Shown: positions 11,000 to 20,884 of the stretch, one piece after another
Layout of the letters: every line of letters starts with the position of its first letter
Position numbering within the stretch: the first letter of the stretch is position 1
Assembly (NCBI GenBank): GCA_022539475.1
Contig: VCMS01000022.1
Location: forward strand, 604,237-668,236
Direction of reading: 5' to 3'
Length of the DNA: 64,000 bases
Source: Gracilaria domingensis
Lineage: Eukaryota > Rhodophyta > Florideophyceae > Gracilariales > Gracilariaceae
The notes under the pieces: generated by a model
Seen by the model: only the letters and a program-made list of their open reading frames with translations
Databases searched by the model: none
Told to the model about the DNA's origin: nothing
Program-made: the position numbers and the translations under genes

Positions 11000-12418
11000 T
11001 CAGGCACAATCCTTCAGAGCCTGCTTGATAAGCACCACCTGTTGCTCCCACTCCGCCTTCTCGACGCCTTCCTCAACTTTTGCCTTCGCTACTGCGAGCT
11101 CATCAAGAAGCTTCCTCCTGTTCCCGATGCGGGTCAGCTCTAAAGAGGCTCTCGCATTTCTAGCGTTCTGTTCCTCAACCTCTTCGTCCCTCTCCCTCTC
11201 ATTTCCCCCGACTTTGAAGTAACTACTTGCGGACTCAAAGAACTTCATTCCCGCCTCCTGAAATTCCCCCGATGATCTCTTTCTCGACGTAGACCTTGCG
11301 CCTGATGCTCCCCCTTGCGACTCCAAGTCAAACTTCCCCGCACCACCTTCGTGTCCGTAGCTTCCAGCGTAGTCAATTGTTCTTGCTGCAGCATTCAAGA
11401 TCTCCAAGTCCTCGTTATCTGTCCCAAGACCAAAAACAACAGCACCCACAATAACTCTTTTCTTGTCGCGCTCACTTAACTTGTAACACTTCTTGCTTTT
11501 GTCCGTCTCCATAAATTCCCTAAAGTTTGGGTTGTTTTGACCACTTCGCCTGTAATTAGCAAAGGGGAGTGAAGATAAAGTCCGAAACCCGTTACTCACT
11601 GAGCGTAGATAGGCACCGGGTCGAAAACATATTGGTGGTTGCTCTGGAGTGTTCGGTTCGTCAAAAAGGTATTCCAGAGATTGACGTGGACGGAGAGAAG
11701 GATCATTATATCTCTTTTCGATAACGTTCACCCATTCATCGACAGGTTTCTTCTTTCTATCCAGATCCGATCTCTTCGTTATAGTTTGTGATGCTCTGAT
11801 ATAGGCCGGACGACACTCCGGATCATCGCGGATTAACAACAGCAAACGCGTAAATTCCGACAAAGTAAACGGCTTCTGCTTAACTGATTTTGCTTTCGGT
11901 TTTGCGTCTTCTTCTACGGTCAAGTCGACTGCAGTCGATTTTGAAATTCGACTTTTCTTCACTGGAGTACTCCTACTTCTCGCTGGATTCTCCGCTTTGC
12001 GCTTCGAGCTGCTACGCATTACAAGCTCGGGAAATCTTTTCACTTTCTCTACTACTCCAGACGGTTCGCACGAAGAGATTTCGCGCAAGGCGGGTATAAT
12101 GGGAAGCGGTGGATCTCGGTAGACCAATGCCCATTTCTTCTCAAATGTGGGATAATTCCAGTCTTGTCCTTCGAGAACGGCACGTATGGTTGAAAGACCT
12201 TTTTCGACGCAGTTATCGTAAATAAAAACGGTCAGGTGAGCTATAAGTATTGGCTTACCACTTGGGGTTTGTTTGAAGTGTTTGCCGACTTCCCAGAACT
12301 TGTAGATTTCTCTTAAGTTTTCTACTGACAGACTGCAGAGGAAAACATACGCCTTGTGCATCTCACTGTCTTTGCATACTGCGGCAAAGACCGTCGGCGT
12401 AGGTTGTGGGGAACCCAT
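11000..12418 (-). CDS. Probable Harbinger accessory protein (unknown, possibly Myb/SANT-like DNA binding)
   Basis: 472 aa from the ATG at 12418 (MGSPQPTPTVFAAVCK); the frame is open to 12658 with a further ATG at 12622. It has an N-terminal globular part (AYVFLCSLSVENLREIYKFWEVG), a basic Ser/Lys linker with a nuclear-localisation look (SSSKRKAENPARSRS, VKKSRISKS), and a conserved-looking central domain (PFTLSEFTRLLLLIRDDPECR ... NFREFMETDKSKKCYKLSERD). The C-terminus is charged and helical. It lies inside the transposon ends and opposite the transposase, which is where PIF/Harbinger elements carry their second, DNA-binding protein. I cannot show a canonical Myb motif, so the role is inferred from position. 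Confidence 0.55.
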   Translation of the reverse strand: MGSPQPTPTVFAAVCKDSEMHKAYVFLCSLSVENLREIYKFWEVGKHFKQTPSGKPILIAHLTVFIYDNCVEKGLSTIRAVLEGQDWNYPTFEKKWALVYRDPPLPIIPALREISSCEPSGVVEKVKRFPELVMRSSSKRKAENPARSRSTPVKKSRISKSTAVDLTVEEDAKPKAKSVKQKPFTLSEFTRLLLLIRDDPECRPAYIRASQTITKRSDLDRKKKPVDEWVNVIEKRYNDPSLRPRQSLEYLFDEPNTPEQPPICFRPGAYLRSVSNGFRTLSSLPFANYRRSGQNNPNFREFMETDKSKKCYKLSERDKKRVIVGAVVFGLGTDNEDLEILNAAARTIDYAGSYGHEGGAGKFDLESQGGASGARSTSRKRSSGEFQEAGMKFFESASSYFKVGGNERERDEEVEEQNARNARASLELTRIGNRRKLLDELAVAKAKVEEGVEKAEWEQQVVLIKQALKDCA

Positions 12419-12844
12419 ACTTGCATGTAGGCCGATGGATTGCAACAAGATTCGGATGGCAACGAAAAAGAGTATGCAAGAACGAGCCGTCCAAGTATAC
12501 GAGAACGAGCCGTCCCAAGTGAGTGTGCTGGAGAGTCCGTGGAGAGTCGTGGCGGTGCGCTCCAAAAGCAAGCGAAGCAGCTGCAAAAAAACTGCATTCT
12601 GACTCCTATGCCACGTACGCATGGAGTCTGAATGCCGTGACAGGCGGTTCTTTGTCACTGCGATCCCCTAGGATTGAATCAAAGGAAAAGTCACATAGCT
12701 TTTAAGTTTTGCGAAATATGTCTCTATTCTCGTGATAACGAGCAAAAAGTTCAAATACATGAACCCCCTTTTGCATCGTGCAAACAGCACAGGCAAGAGT
12801 CGGAGACAGCCCTTAAATCGGACAGAAAAGGCATGTGGAAACTG

Positions 12845-13166
12845 TGGGGATCACCAAAAAACCACTAGGCCACATGTCCGGTGTGTGTGAGGGGCGCTGC
12901 CCACTGGGCTGCTGGGCAGTCTGTAGCTGTGTCACGTACAGTATACCCCTGTATGTACTCCCACAGAATTTCTGTGACAGAAACAATCGTAACGATAGCT
13001 TCGAAATGGCACCATTTATGGTGTTCTTTTTTGTCGAATTTTGTTTCACTCCAGTTAAGAGGCCGTTTTACCCCTGGTACAGCACACTGCGAACCCGGCT
13101 GGTACGTCATTCAGAGCCTCCACCCAATTCAACTCCTACCCACATCCAAGACCTTGTTTTGGGTAC
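12845..13166. other. Intergenic, 322 bases
   Basis: Between the palindrome and the MULE transposase. No gene seen; I looked for MULE-type terminal inverted repeats here and did not find them. Confidence 0.4.
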
Positions 13167-15179
13167 ATGCGCAACACTAAGTCAATTACAGTTAAGCTTA
13201 CATGGCTAGAGGGCTGGCGATATTTCCACATAACGCCGGCGTTATTTCGACTCGGAACACGCCGTGCGCAACGGCGATCTGGCATCGCCGTCTCTGCGTT
13301 GTCTAACAGAGCACTGCGCGCCGCCAAGCTGCATCACAAACCACGGCGAAGCAAACCGCCGTCGCAACCGCAGCGCCGCGATCGTCGTCGTGCACGACGC
13401 CGACAATCTGCATCACAAACCGCGGCGAAGCAAACCGCCATCGTAACCGCAGCGCCGCGATCGTCGTCGTGCCGCAAACCGCAGCGCCTTACACCGCACC
13501 CACGCCGCAAATCGTGGCACCCTCAAGCCGCCACACACTGCCGCACTTTAAGTCACAGCGCCGTTAACCGCCGTTCCGCTGCAAGCAGCTACGCCTTGAA
13601 ACGCATTTGCGCCGCAAACCGCGGCAACGCAAATTGCGATCACGCTTCATCGCAGCGACGACAACGATCAGAAGCCCCCAAACTGGAGAAGACTGGTTGT
13701 AATGTTCTCTTCCATTACTTTTTTTTTGCTGATGTCTCTGGTGAATACCTTTCCTATGTAGTTGTGGTTGGAGTAGGAGTGCACGATCACACTTGGCCTG
13801 TGCGTCGGCCACCATCTACTGCTCTAAGAAACTTTGTGTCAAATCTATATAAAGAAGGAAAGCAGATAACAGACAACCAAGTGCTGAGAAGAATTGAGAA
13901 TCGGTTTGGATCTTTACCGTCTCCTTACACTGTACATTGGCTGAAAACTCGTGTACAGAAAGAGAAGTACCCCCTTGGAAAATCTCTGAGGAGTTTAAGT
14001 ACAATTATAAACCTCGAAGACCAGTATGCAGGGAATGACCGATACATTTTGTCTTTCAAAGATAACAGAATTGATGACCATCACCTGCCCAAGAAGAATC
14101 AGAAAGGTGTTTCCATAATATTTGGAAGGGCCGAACTCTTGGACATGGCTGCCGAAAATCCTCGACTTGGTTGTGACGGAACATTTGGTATCGTGAGCAG
14201 TTTGGCTGATGATCTGAATTTTGAACTGGTTACGATTGTCGCCAAAAATGAAAGAACAGGGAAAATATTTGCAGTAATGAGACAGCTAACATCGAGAAAG
14301 ACCATGGCTACAAGGTCTATTCTGTTTCACGAACTTGTGCGGCAGTTGACGAACAGAGGCATGAAAGATCCTTTAAAGGAATCGCCTGAAAAAAGACTAA
14401 CAATGGCGACAGATTTCGAAACGACATATTCTTTTGCGTTAGGCACTGTTCTGAGCGAATATGTTGGGTCAGGTACTGCATTGGAATATATTGCAGCAAT
14501 TGGTCTAGGTTGTGATGTGCATGCCAAGCGCATTGTTTTGGAGAAATGTGACGCTCGAAATGAACCAGAGTTGTTTAGCTGGGCAGTTGGCACTCGCTTT
14601 GTCGACACAGAGAGCGAATGCAAAGAAGTTTTATCAATTATGCAGGGACTTGGAGGAAAATGGAAGTCTTTTGCAAACTGGCTAGCAACAAATAAGTGTG
14701 CCTATTTGCTATGGTTCCAGAACAATTCCAGCACAATTCCTGTCTCCATTCGCGCTGTAAGAGCGTTTCTTGACACGAATGTTAACGAGTCTTACCACAA
14801 TCGAATCAAAAGCAGCCCGATGTTTGCCTTGCGTCACGAAAAGGGATTACAATTGATGGCAGCTATTGCAGAACTGAAGATTATCGACTTGGATGACGTT
14901 CGTAACTTTGGGAAGTCAACGGTTTTCGATGGTTCTCAACTTCTTTTGTTGCCGCAGTGGAGAACATGCACACCTAAAAAAGGCAAAAAAAGATTTACTG
15001 AGGTCATTGATATTGACAACGAAGATGTATCCGCAAGTCAGCCACGCACAGCGAAAAAATCTCGCAGCAGGAAGCCAGTAACCGTCAACAGAAACACGGA
15101 AAAAAAGATCGAAAACTTGCAGCAAACAGTTGATCGTTTACATGAAATGATTGTGTCATTGATTAATAAAACGAAATAA
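13167..15179 (+). CDS. MULE (Mutator-like) transposase
   Basis: 670 codons from the ATG at 13167, but the first 180 or so are translated GC-rich tandem repeat and the true start or a 5' intron probably lies near 13730-13790. Core motifs: LGCDGTFGIVSSLADDLNFE (first catalytic D), RLTMATDFETTYSFALG (second D), GLGCDVHAKRIVLEKC (the C/D..H region of MULE transposases) and NESYHNRIKSS (region of the catalytic E). A basic C-terminal tail (TAKKSRSRKPVTVNRNTEKK) and a leucine-spaced coiled coil end the protein. The core frame is open. No terminal inverted repeats or 8-9 bp target duplication were recognised, so the element's limits are unknown. Confidence 0.75.
   Translation: MRNTKSITVKLTWLEGWRYFHITPALFRLGTRRAQRRSGIAVSALSNRALRAAKLHHKPRRSKPPSQPQRRDRRRARRRQSASQTAAKQTAIVTAAPRSSSCRKPQRLTPHPRRKSWHPQAATHCRTLSHSAVNRRSAASSYALKRICAANRGNANCDHASSQRRQRSEAPKLEKTGCNVLFHYFFFADVSGEYLSYVVVVGVGVHDHTWPVRRPPSTALRNFVSNLYKEGKQITDNQVLRRIENRFGSLPSPYTVHWLKTRVQKEKYPLGKSLRSLSTIINLEDQYAGNDRYILSFKDNRIDDHHLPKKNQKGVSIIFGRAELLDMAAENPRLGCDGTFGIVSSLADDLNFELVTIVAKNERTGKIFAVMRQLTSRKTMATRSILFHELVRQLTNRGMKDPLKESPEKRLTMATDFETTYSFALGTVLSEYVGSGTALEYIAAIGLGCDVHAKRIVLEKCDARNEPELFSWAVGTRFVDTESECKEVLSIMQGLGGKWKSFANWLATNKCAYLLWFQNNSSTIPVSIRAVRAFLDTNVNESYHNRIKSSPMFALRHEKGLQLMAAIAELKIIDLDDVRNFGKSTVFDGSQLLLLPQWRTCTPKKGKKRFTEVIDIDNEDVSASQPRTAKKSRSRKPVTVNRNTEKKIENLQQTVDRLHEMIVSLINKTK
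13329..13487. repeat. 79-bp tandem repeat, two copies
   Basis: The unit starting CTGCATCACAAACC at 13329 repeats at 13408 with few changes. It is rich in GCCGCGATCGTCGTCG and CGCAAACCGC motifs and continues as degenerate GCCGCAAACCGC repeats to about 13640. Confidence 0.75.
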
Positions 15180-15641
15180 AGTTGACAGTTCCTGATGATA
15201 GCATAAATCTGTTTGTCATTTTCTTGAGTGGTTTTTCCTTTTTATCGTTCTTTAATCTGTCATAAAGTTTTGGAAGAATTATGTCTACACACACGGAGAG
15301 AAAATGTACTGAAAACGTTAAAGTGTGAAGTTCGTTGAATTCTTTTTGCACAAATTTGTCGTTTTTGATATTTTTTGGGTCAACAGAATTGGGTCAACCA
15401 GAAATGGGTAGAGGATATGAATCACGTACTATATCCTGCGAACCCAAACCTGGGTTAACAACCCCGTATCAACACATACCTTCCGCATCCTCTGATTCAG
15501 CAGTTTCCTTCAAGTCAGCGCTACTGATTTCGCAGCCGTCCAAGAGTAGAAGCCAATGCATTCGCTTTGTCCTCAATCTTCTACTAAACGCACTTCCCCC
15601 TAAAGTTTTTGAGTTACTCATGTGAGCAGTTCCTAGGTGTA
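15180..15641. other. Intergenic, 462 bases
   Basis: Between the MULE transposase and CDK8. No ORF of interest; contains GGGTCAAC and TGGGTTAACAACCC short repeats of unknown meaning. Confidence 0.4.
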
Positions 15642-17004
15642 ATGTTCTTTAACCGCAAGCAGTACGCTATTTCTCGTTCTTCGCTTTACCTATTCCTGTG
15701 CTGAGTGCTAACCCAGAAATTTTGTATCTTCAGACGGATCTCCGAAAAGTACGCTCCCGTGGGGAAGATTGGGGAGGGCACCTATGGTCTCGTCTACAAG
15801 GCGCGAAACATCCAGAATCAAAGCTCCAACTCAAAAGCAGAATCATTTGTGGCTGTAAAGAAGTTCAAGTCTTTTAAGTCCGGTGATGGAATCTCACCCA
15901 CCGCAATTCGTGAAATCAAGCTTCTCCGGGAGCTCAAGAACCCATACATTGTTGACCTTATAGATGTCATGTTAGACGAGGTGGACAAGGCCCTCTATCT
16001 TGTATTCGATTACGCCGAGCATGACTTATTAGAAATGATTCGATGTCATCACAATCGTACAGCGCCGCACGCAATGCCGATGCACACCGTTAAGTCTCTC
16101 CTGTGGCAGATTCTTCATGGCATAAACTACTTGCATAAGAACTGGATTATCCATCGTGATTTGAAGCCCTCCAACATTCTAGTCACAGGTTTGGATAAGC
16201 CTCCGAACGAAAGGGGTTGCGTCAAGATTGCTGATTTCGGTCTAGCCCGTCTTTTTCAATCCCCTTTGCGGCCTCTCACAGAAGTTGACGCTGTGGTCGT
16301 AACAATATGGTACCGAGCCCCCGAGCTTTTGTTGGGTGCCAAGCATTATACAAAGGCTATAGATTTGTGGGCAATCGGATGTATTTTCGCAGAGCTTGTT
16401 ACTTCCAAACCTCTTTTCCAAGGGCAAGAAAAAGAACGCAAAGGTGATGACCGCAATCCTTTTCAATCGGATCAAATCGATAAGATTTTCCGCATCCTAG
16501 GAAAGCCAACTGTCGAGCGATGGCCTGGGGTGATAGACTTGCCACATTGGTCTCAGGCGCAAAGCTGGCAAAACTACCCGTGCATTCTTCACGACCGAGT
16601 GCGAGGCTTATCGAAAGGTTCAAGTGGGTACGACTTACTTACAAAATTGCTGGAATATGATCCTGATAAGAGAATAACGGCGGAGGATGCGCTGAAGCAT
16701 CCGTTTTTCTCGGTATGTACATCCAATCTCTTCTACGAGCAACTTAAGAGTCATCATTTCCATTCCTAATTGAGTTAGACTGATATGCTTGTTGACCACA
16801 TCTGTTCTCGTTTCACAGGAGGAACCACGACCGAACCATATTGCGTTTGTGGATCCAAATGTTGATCCTTATAAGTCCAGACCCGTGACCCCCATGGATC
16901 CAAAGAAGGACTTTGGCTGGGCCATGAGCGCTACCACCAACGGGTCAAATGGCGCGGTATATAAGTCCAATGACCGTCGGAAAAGTGCAAAACGCCGCGC
17001 TTAA
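15642..17004 (+). CDS. CDK8: Cyclin-dependent kinase 8, Mediator kinase (CDKE type), 3 exons
   Basis: Proposed exons 15642-15661, 15734-16712 and 16819-17004 give 394 aa in frame. Intron 16713-16818 (GTATGT...TTTCACAG) joins HPFFS to EEPRPN; this is firm. Intron 15662-15733 (GTACGC...TATCTTCAG) and the 20-base first exon are inference; a contiguous ATG at 15705 is the alternative. Motifs: glycine loop GEGTYG, VAVKKF lysine, cyclin-binding helix SPTAIRE (the plant/algal CDKE form), [56 protein letters not shown]. These last strings are diagnostic of CDK8/19 rather than cell-cycle CDKs. The C-terminal Pro/Lys-rich tail is short. CDK8 with cyclin C forms the kinase module of Mediator in the nucleus. 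Intact. Confidence 0.93.
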
Positions 17005-17395
17005 GAATGACGATGACGATTCTTAGCACAACCTTTGCTGGTGTCACTTTGTCGTGATTGATCATAGGCCACAAGTCGTTGTGTAGATCCATTCCGCCAC
17101 GAACTGCTCCTCTGTTAAGGTCGACTCGGCCATATTTCAAGCGTGGACGCATTAGCCACCAGTTGCGTCTCCACGGTTCAATCTCCACTCATCATGGTTA
17201 GAGAATTCTTGAAAAGAACGAATGGAAGAGGAAGCGGAGCTGCTTTTCAGGATGATGTTAAAGGGCGGCATGTGCGGCTCGAGCAGAGCCAAACAGGTCA
17301 GGGCTGTATGGATGGTCAAAAAAGCGGTACAGTACCGAGGATCGCGCAGATGAAGGTCATGCTGATGATATTTGACGACGGGTGAAATGAAGAGT
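17005..17395. other. Intergenic, 391 bases
   Basis: Convergent 3' ends of CDK8 and the 762-aa gene. Nothing recognised. Confidence 0.4.
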
Positions 17396-19684
17396 TTAAA
17401 GCCATAATTGTTGTTCCTCGATCAAGCCGAATGCATCGTCAACATCTATCTGCTTCTCAATAACACTCGTGAGTTCTTCAGTAGAATAACCAAATACGTT
17501 CTTCTGGCTGCTTATGCTCTGCATTACCTTCTTTTCGTCTTCAAGCAGGTTAAGCCCTGTGTCCACTTCAAAGAAAGAACATTTGCTAGGTTCAGGTGTG
17601 CTTTGAAATGTGATGTTATCACCGGCTTTCATTGTTAATGTTGCTAATAGAGTGGAAAACTCACTTTGTGAAGCAAGCTTTAGAGTTATTCGTGCCGAAT
17701 GTTCTCCAATTATGAATTCAGCGTAGGGTGCTATGTCTTCTTCAGTTTGAAGGGCCCTTACTTGATTAATGTTTTCTCCGGAAGCCGATATGTGATATGT
17801 TGACTCGGATAAGTCATTGTAAGGGATGTTTTGGATATGTTTGTTGTCATCTTTTTTCATCGACCACATAAGGCTGGCAAGGGTGAACAGTCCAACTGGA
17901 TGTGAGAGGCCGTTGGACAGGTCAATTGTTGCGGTGAAAGTGAGTTTAGGTAGATCAGAGCTGTTCGTAAACACTGCTAGAGGGGAAGCGGCCCAAAGGC
18001 TGTAGCGGCCTGCGTTTTCACTTATAGAAATCTCGTTGCAGGTCCACACAGAAGGTATTCGGTGATTACTGTGCAACCTCAGCTTCGCACGAACATTTTC
18101 TGGGTTTTCCCCATCCCCCTCGCAAAATAGTTCATCAGGAACTATCTGGGTTTCGATGGTCACATAGGATCGGAGCCGATCAAGATTGCATGAACTGTCA
18201 ACGAGTTTGAGAGCATTAGCGCGGCGAACGGTTTGACCGATGTCGAGAGAACGTGAATCAGCATTTTCCGGTCCGTTTGCACATTCTTCTGACATTTGAC
18301 GATCTGGTCGGACATTCGCAGTATTTCGATTCCAGATAGAAGCAACGGACACGACTCTGCCCTCAAAGATCGGAGCAAAACTTTTCGCGTCCGAATGTTC
18401 AAGTTCCTCTGTAAGAAAAGTACGCACGTTCTCCATCATCTTCTGCTTGTCATTGATTCGCTCCTTGTCCTCAAGAAATTGGTCTAAACCTTTTTCTAGT
18501 CTTTTCCCAAGATGACTCTCGATTTGAAACATAGAAGGATTTCCTGGGTTGGAGTTGAAGAAAGCGCTCTCGCAAGAATCCTCTTCATCGCAACATGTTC
18601 CTTCTTCGTAATTTACCTTTAAAAGCAAGTTTTGCCATGGTATGAACAAATGTTCGTGCTTCATTCCTTTTTCACTTCCACATCGAATGGAAAAAAGCTT
18701 TCTAATATCACCCACACAGTGAGAAGAATCCGCAGTACTTGTGATATGAACAGCATAAAAATCTTCAGAATCATTAAGAGTAGATAGAATAAGTAAACCA
18801 TTGTGTAGTAGGGCCATGCGAATTTGTTTTACTACATCGCTGTGCTTCCGAGTTCGCCAGCTGATGGTCCGGGAAGCCATATCTGCCGCATAAAGAACCC
18901 CATTGGCAGTCGAGAAGAACAAATTGTGACTATATAGCGATGCAGCAAGTAGCGTTGGGAAAGCCTCAAACCTGTCTTCCACAGTGAGAAGCGCAGCAAC
19001 TTTGCCTTTCCAATGAACTGTAGAGATTTGCAAGACGTGGCCGGAATCATCGTCATTGGCACTTGAACAGGCTAAGGCATATGATTCGTCTTCCACATTG
19101 CATATGGAAGTCATCTTACCACTCATGTGTACGTCACGGAAACCTTCCACAGTACATTCTACACCATCTCGTCCAAGAGTTACTATACCAGTTGCATCCA
19201 AGCAAACCAGGGTTGGCCCTCTAAGCAACAACGCGCTCACAGGCTCTCTCTCATGTACGATAATGGGGAGCAAAATAGTTTCTGATTCACGTACTATACC
19301 TATCACTGTACCATATCGATTTCCTCCCCCGTAAAGAGCTAGTCCGAAGCACGTGCTCTGGACAAAGTCTGGGACTTGTGAGACGTCATGGATAGCTAGA
19401 ATCTTCGCGTCATTCCATGACTTCAAGTGATGCTGAAAGCTGTATACAAGGCTGAACGACCTCGCGACGGAGTGAGAAGAGAACGACTTCAAGACTTTCC
19501 ATACAGACACTGTGACGTAGCACTTGATCTTCCCAACAAACCCAGGAGTTTCTCGTGCTCGCTGGCGCTTTTTTGTCCGGACCTTCACTTCAATGTTTGC
19601 AAAATGAGTACTTTCGCCAGATTCACGATGACCGTAAACGGAACACGACCCTCTGCGATTGTTGGTGATGAAACCGAAGGTCAT
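17396..19684 (-). CDS. Hypothetical protein, 762 aa, beta-propeller-like N-terminal half
   Basis: Starts at the ATG at 19684 and is open for 762 codons with no intron needed. The first half is beta-rich with repeated short strands, as in a propeller (FGLALYGGGNRYGTVIGIV, PTLVCLDATGIVTLGRDGVE, LLHNGLLILSTL). The middle has a charged helical stretch (LGKRLEKGLDQFLEDKERINDKQKMM), and the last 250 residues look like beta-sandwich modules ending in an acidic tail. I do not recognise the family. The order propeller, helix, beta modules loosely recalls FANCB-like or other propeller scaffold proteins, but no diagnostic motif supports a name. It is divergent from nothing obvious and convergent with CDK8. 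Intact. Confidence 0.65.
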   Translation of the reverse strand: MTFGFITNNRRGSCSVYGHRESGESTHFANIEVKVRTKKRQRARETPGFVGKIKCYVTVSVWKVLKSFSSHSVARSFSLVYSFQHHLKSWNDAKILAIHDVSQVPDFVQSTCFGLALYGGGNRYGTVIGIVRESETILLPIIVHEREPVSALLLRGPTLVCLDATGIVTLGRDGVECTVEGFRDVHMSGKMTSICNVEDESYALACSSANDDDSGHVLQISTVHWKGKVAALLTVEDRFEAFPTLLAASLYSHNLFFSTANGVLYAADMASRTISWRTRKHSDVVKQIRMALLHNGLLILSTLNDSEDFYAVHITSTADSSHCVGDIRKLFSIRCGSEKGMKHEHLFIPWQNLLLKVNYEEGTCCDEEDSCESAFFNSNPGNPSMFQIESHLGKRLEKGLDQFLEDKERINDKQKMMENVRTFLTEELEHSDAKSFAPIFEGRVVSVASIWNRNTANVRPDRQMSEECANGPENADSRSLDIGQTVRRANALKLVDSSCNLDRLRSYVTIETQIVPDELFCEGDGENPENVRAKLRLHSNHRIPSVWTCNEISISENAGRYSLWAASPLAVFTNSSDLPKLTFTATIDLSNGLSHPVGLFTLASLMWSMKKDDNKHIQNIPYNDLSESTYHISASGENINQVRALQTEEDIAPYAEFIIGEHSARITLKLASQSEFSTLLATLTMKAGDNITFQSTPEPSKCSFFEVDTGLNLLEDEKKVMQSISSQKNVFGYSTEELTSVIEKQIDVDDAFGLIEEQQLWL

Positions 19685-20118
19685 CTTTGATATGTTGAAC
19701 GATGAGGTCTTGCTGAAAAGAGATCAATAAACTGGTGGTCCGCTGTTGGTCCAACAACCTATTTTAGATAGTTTCTCCTTTGCCGACAAAAAGAATACGA
19801 AATTGCATTTTATCCTATATAATATACCAAGGGCTACCCTGTACCCTTGTATTGTAGCGCTACGCGCGCAAGAACCGCGAAAGCCTAAAAGTTTAGTGAA
19901 ATATCTTGTTGATATGACAACTATTACTCTAGCTCAGGTGTTGATGTCGTACCATCCAGGATTGAACATGATGCTATTCCAATGATAATATCATCATGAG
20001 GCGGATAACTCCAAACTTGACCGGAGGAGTTATCATCCAGATTATTTCCCATCATACCAATATATGCGCAGTCTCCACAGGTTATCCCAAACATGCCGAG
20101 TAACAAGATGGAATGCCC
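19685..20118. other. Intergenic, 434 bases
   Basis: AT-rich upstream region of the 762-aa gene and 3' flank of the YchJ-like gene. No feature supported. Confidence 0.4.
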
Positions 20119-20884
20119 TTACGCCCCTTGGTCGTCAATATCAACCAGTTTCCCGCTCTTATAATACCAGACATTACGTTCTCTGACAAACGTGGCCATT
20201 TCGAGAAACGAGAGACTCGCATTCCTTTCCATAAGATTGGCCCTGTTGGTTCGTGCGCAATTGTAGAATTGAAAGTCACTTTCATGTTAATGTTTGGATA
20301 TTCAAAGATGATTATATTGTTTCAAAAAGTTGTTTACCATACCGGAACAAAATTCTAGTGGTGTAGGGACCAGTGGACTGCTGCTGAATAATATCAACGC
20401 CCCCGAGGAACTCATAATCACGACAAAACTCTAGTATCTCTCGCTTCCATTTCCTGCGGTCCAGTTCAGAAAGACTGCTGTGGGTTGTCTTCATAATATA
20501 GCTTGGCAGCGTGTATGCATATGCACTGTATCTTGCTCGAAGAAGATCTTCAGCAAGTGGTGGGCTACTTTGGGCCGTATGAAAGCGACGACAGCACTTT
20601 CCGTATACCTTTTCACTTCCACAAGCGCAGACGGCATCGGGGTTGGGCAACCGGTCTCTACTGTTTGAGTAGCTTGAGGGCATAAAACCAGGAAGCCCCA
20701 GACCACAATACACCGGCTTGAAATGAACCCGGCTAGGAGCTGGTGAGAATGTTGTAGACCGGTCGCATTTCATTGAGTGAAAAACGCCTTGCTTGGACCA
20801 AGCAGAATTTTGTTGTGGATAAAGCGGAACGAAGCAAACGCTGGGCAGAGGGGTTCCGATGATTGAATGACTTTTTGGATCCAT
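20119..20884 (-). CDS. YchJ-like SEC-C motif protein (UPF0225), 2 exons
   Basis: Exons 20884-20343 and 20278-20119 give 233 aa. Intron 20279-20342 is only 64 nt (GTATGG...GAAAG) and joins RILFR to DFQFYNCARTN in frame, restoring the family's C-terminal motif FVRERNVWYYKSGKL. The ATG at 20884 is preferred to an upstream non-ATG opening. Motifs: zinc-binding SEC-C CACGSEKVYGKCCRRFH (about residues 86-101), then LLRARYSAYAYTLPSYIMKTTHSS, which matches the YchJ family closely. The N-terminal 80 residues are Ser/Pro-rich and could be an organelle transit peptide (inference). The molecular function of YchJ proteins is not established. Confidence 0.85.

Larger units (their letters stand above)
6890..12813. 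mobile_element. PIF/Harbinger DNA transposon with captured host gene fragments
   Basis: The ends are inverted: GGGGCTGTCTCCGAG at 6890 and its near-complement ending at 12813 (TCGGAGACAGCCCT). They are flanked by the 3-bp target duplication TAA (6887-6889 and 12814-12816), as expected of PIF/Harbinger. Terminal sequences of the GGGSCTGT kind are usual for the superfamily. Cargo in order: transposase (7174-8466, plus), broken pieces of a glucan synthase gene (8394-10910, minus), and an accessory ORF (11000-12418 or longer, minus). The transposase frame is open, so the element may have moved recently. Confidence 0.85.
6833..12844. repeat. 85-bp hairpin palindrome (MITE-like) split by the Harbinger insertion
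   Basis: The halves 6833-6889 and 12817-12844, put together around the inserted transposon with one TAA kept, form one palindrome centred at CTAG (6874-6877). The arms run from CAGTTTCCACATGCC at the left edge to GGCATGTGGAAACTG at the right, with one mismatch and one bulged T. The central 28 bases, 6862-6889, are a perfect palindrome. A foldback or MITE-like repeat was therefore present before the 5.9-kb Harbinger element landed in its right arm. No target duplication of the palindrome itself was recognised. Confidence 0.85.

Noticed and set aside
17396-19684. Naming the 762-aa protein FANCB
   Set aside because: Only a vague resemblance of architecture; no diagnostic motif seen.
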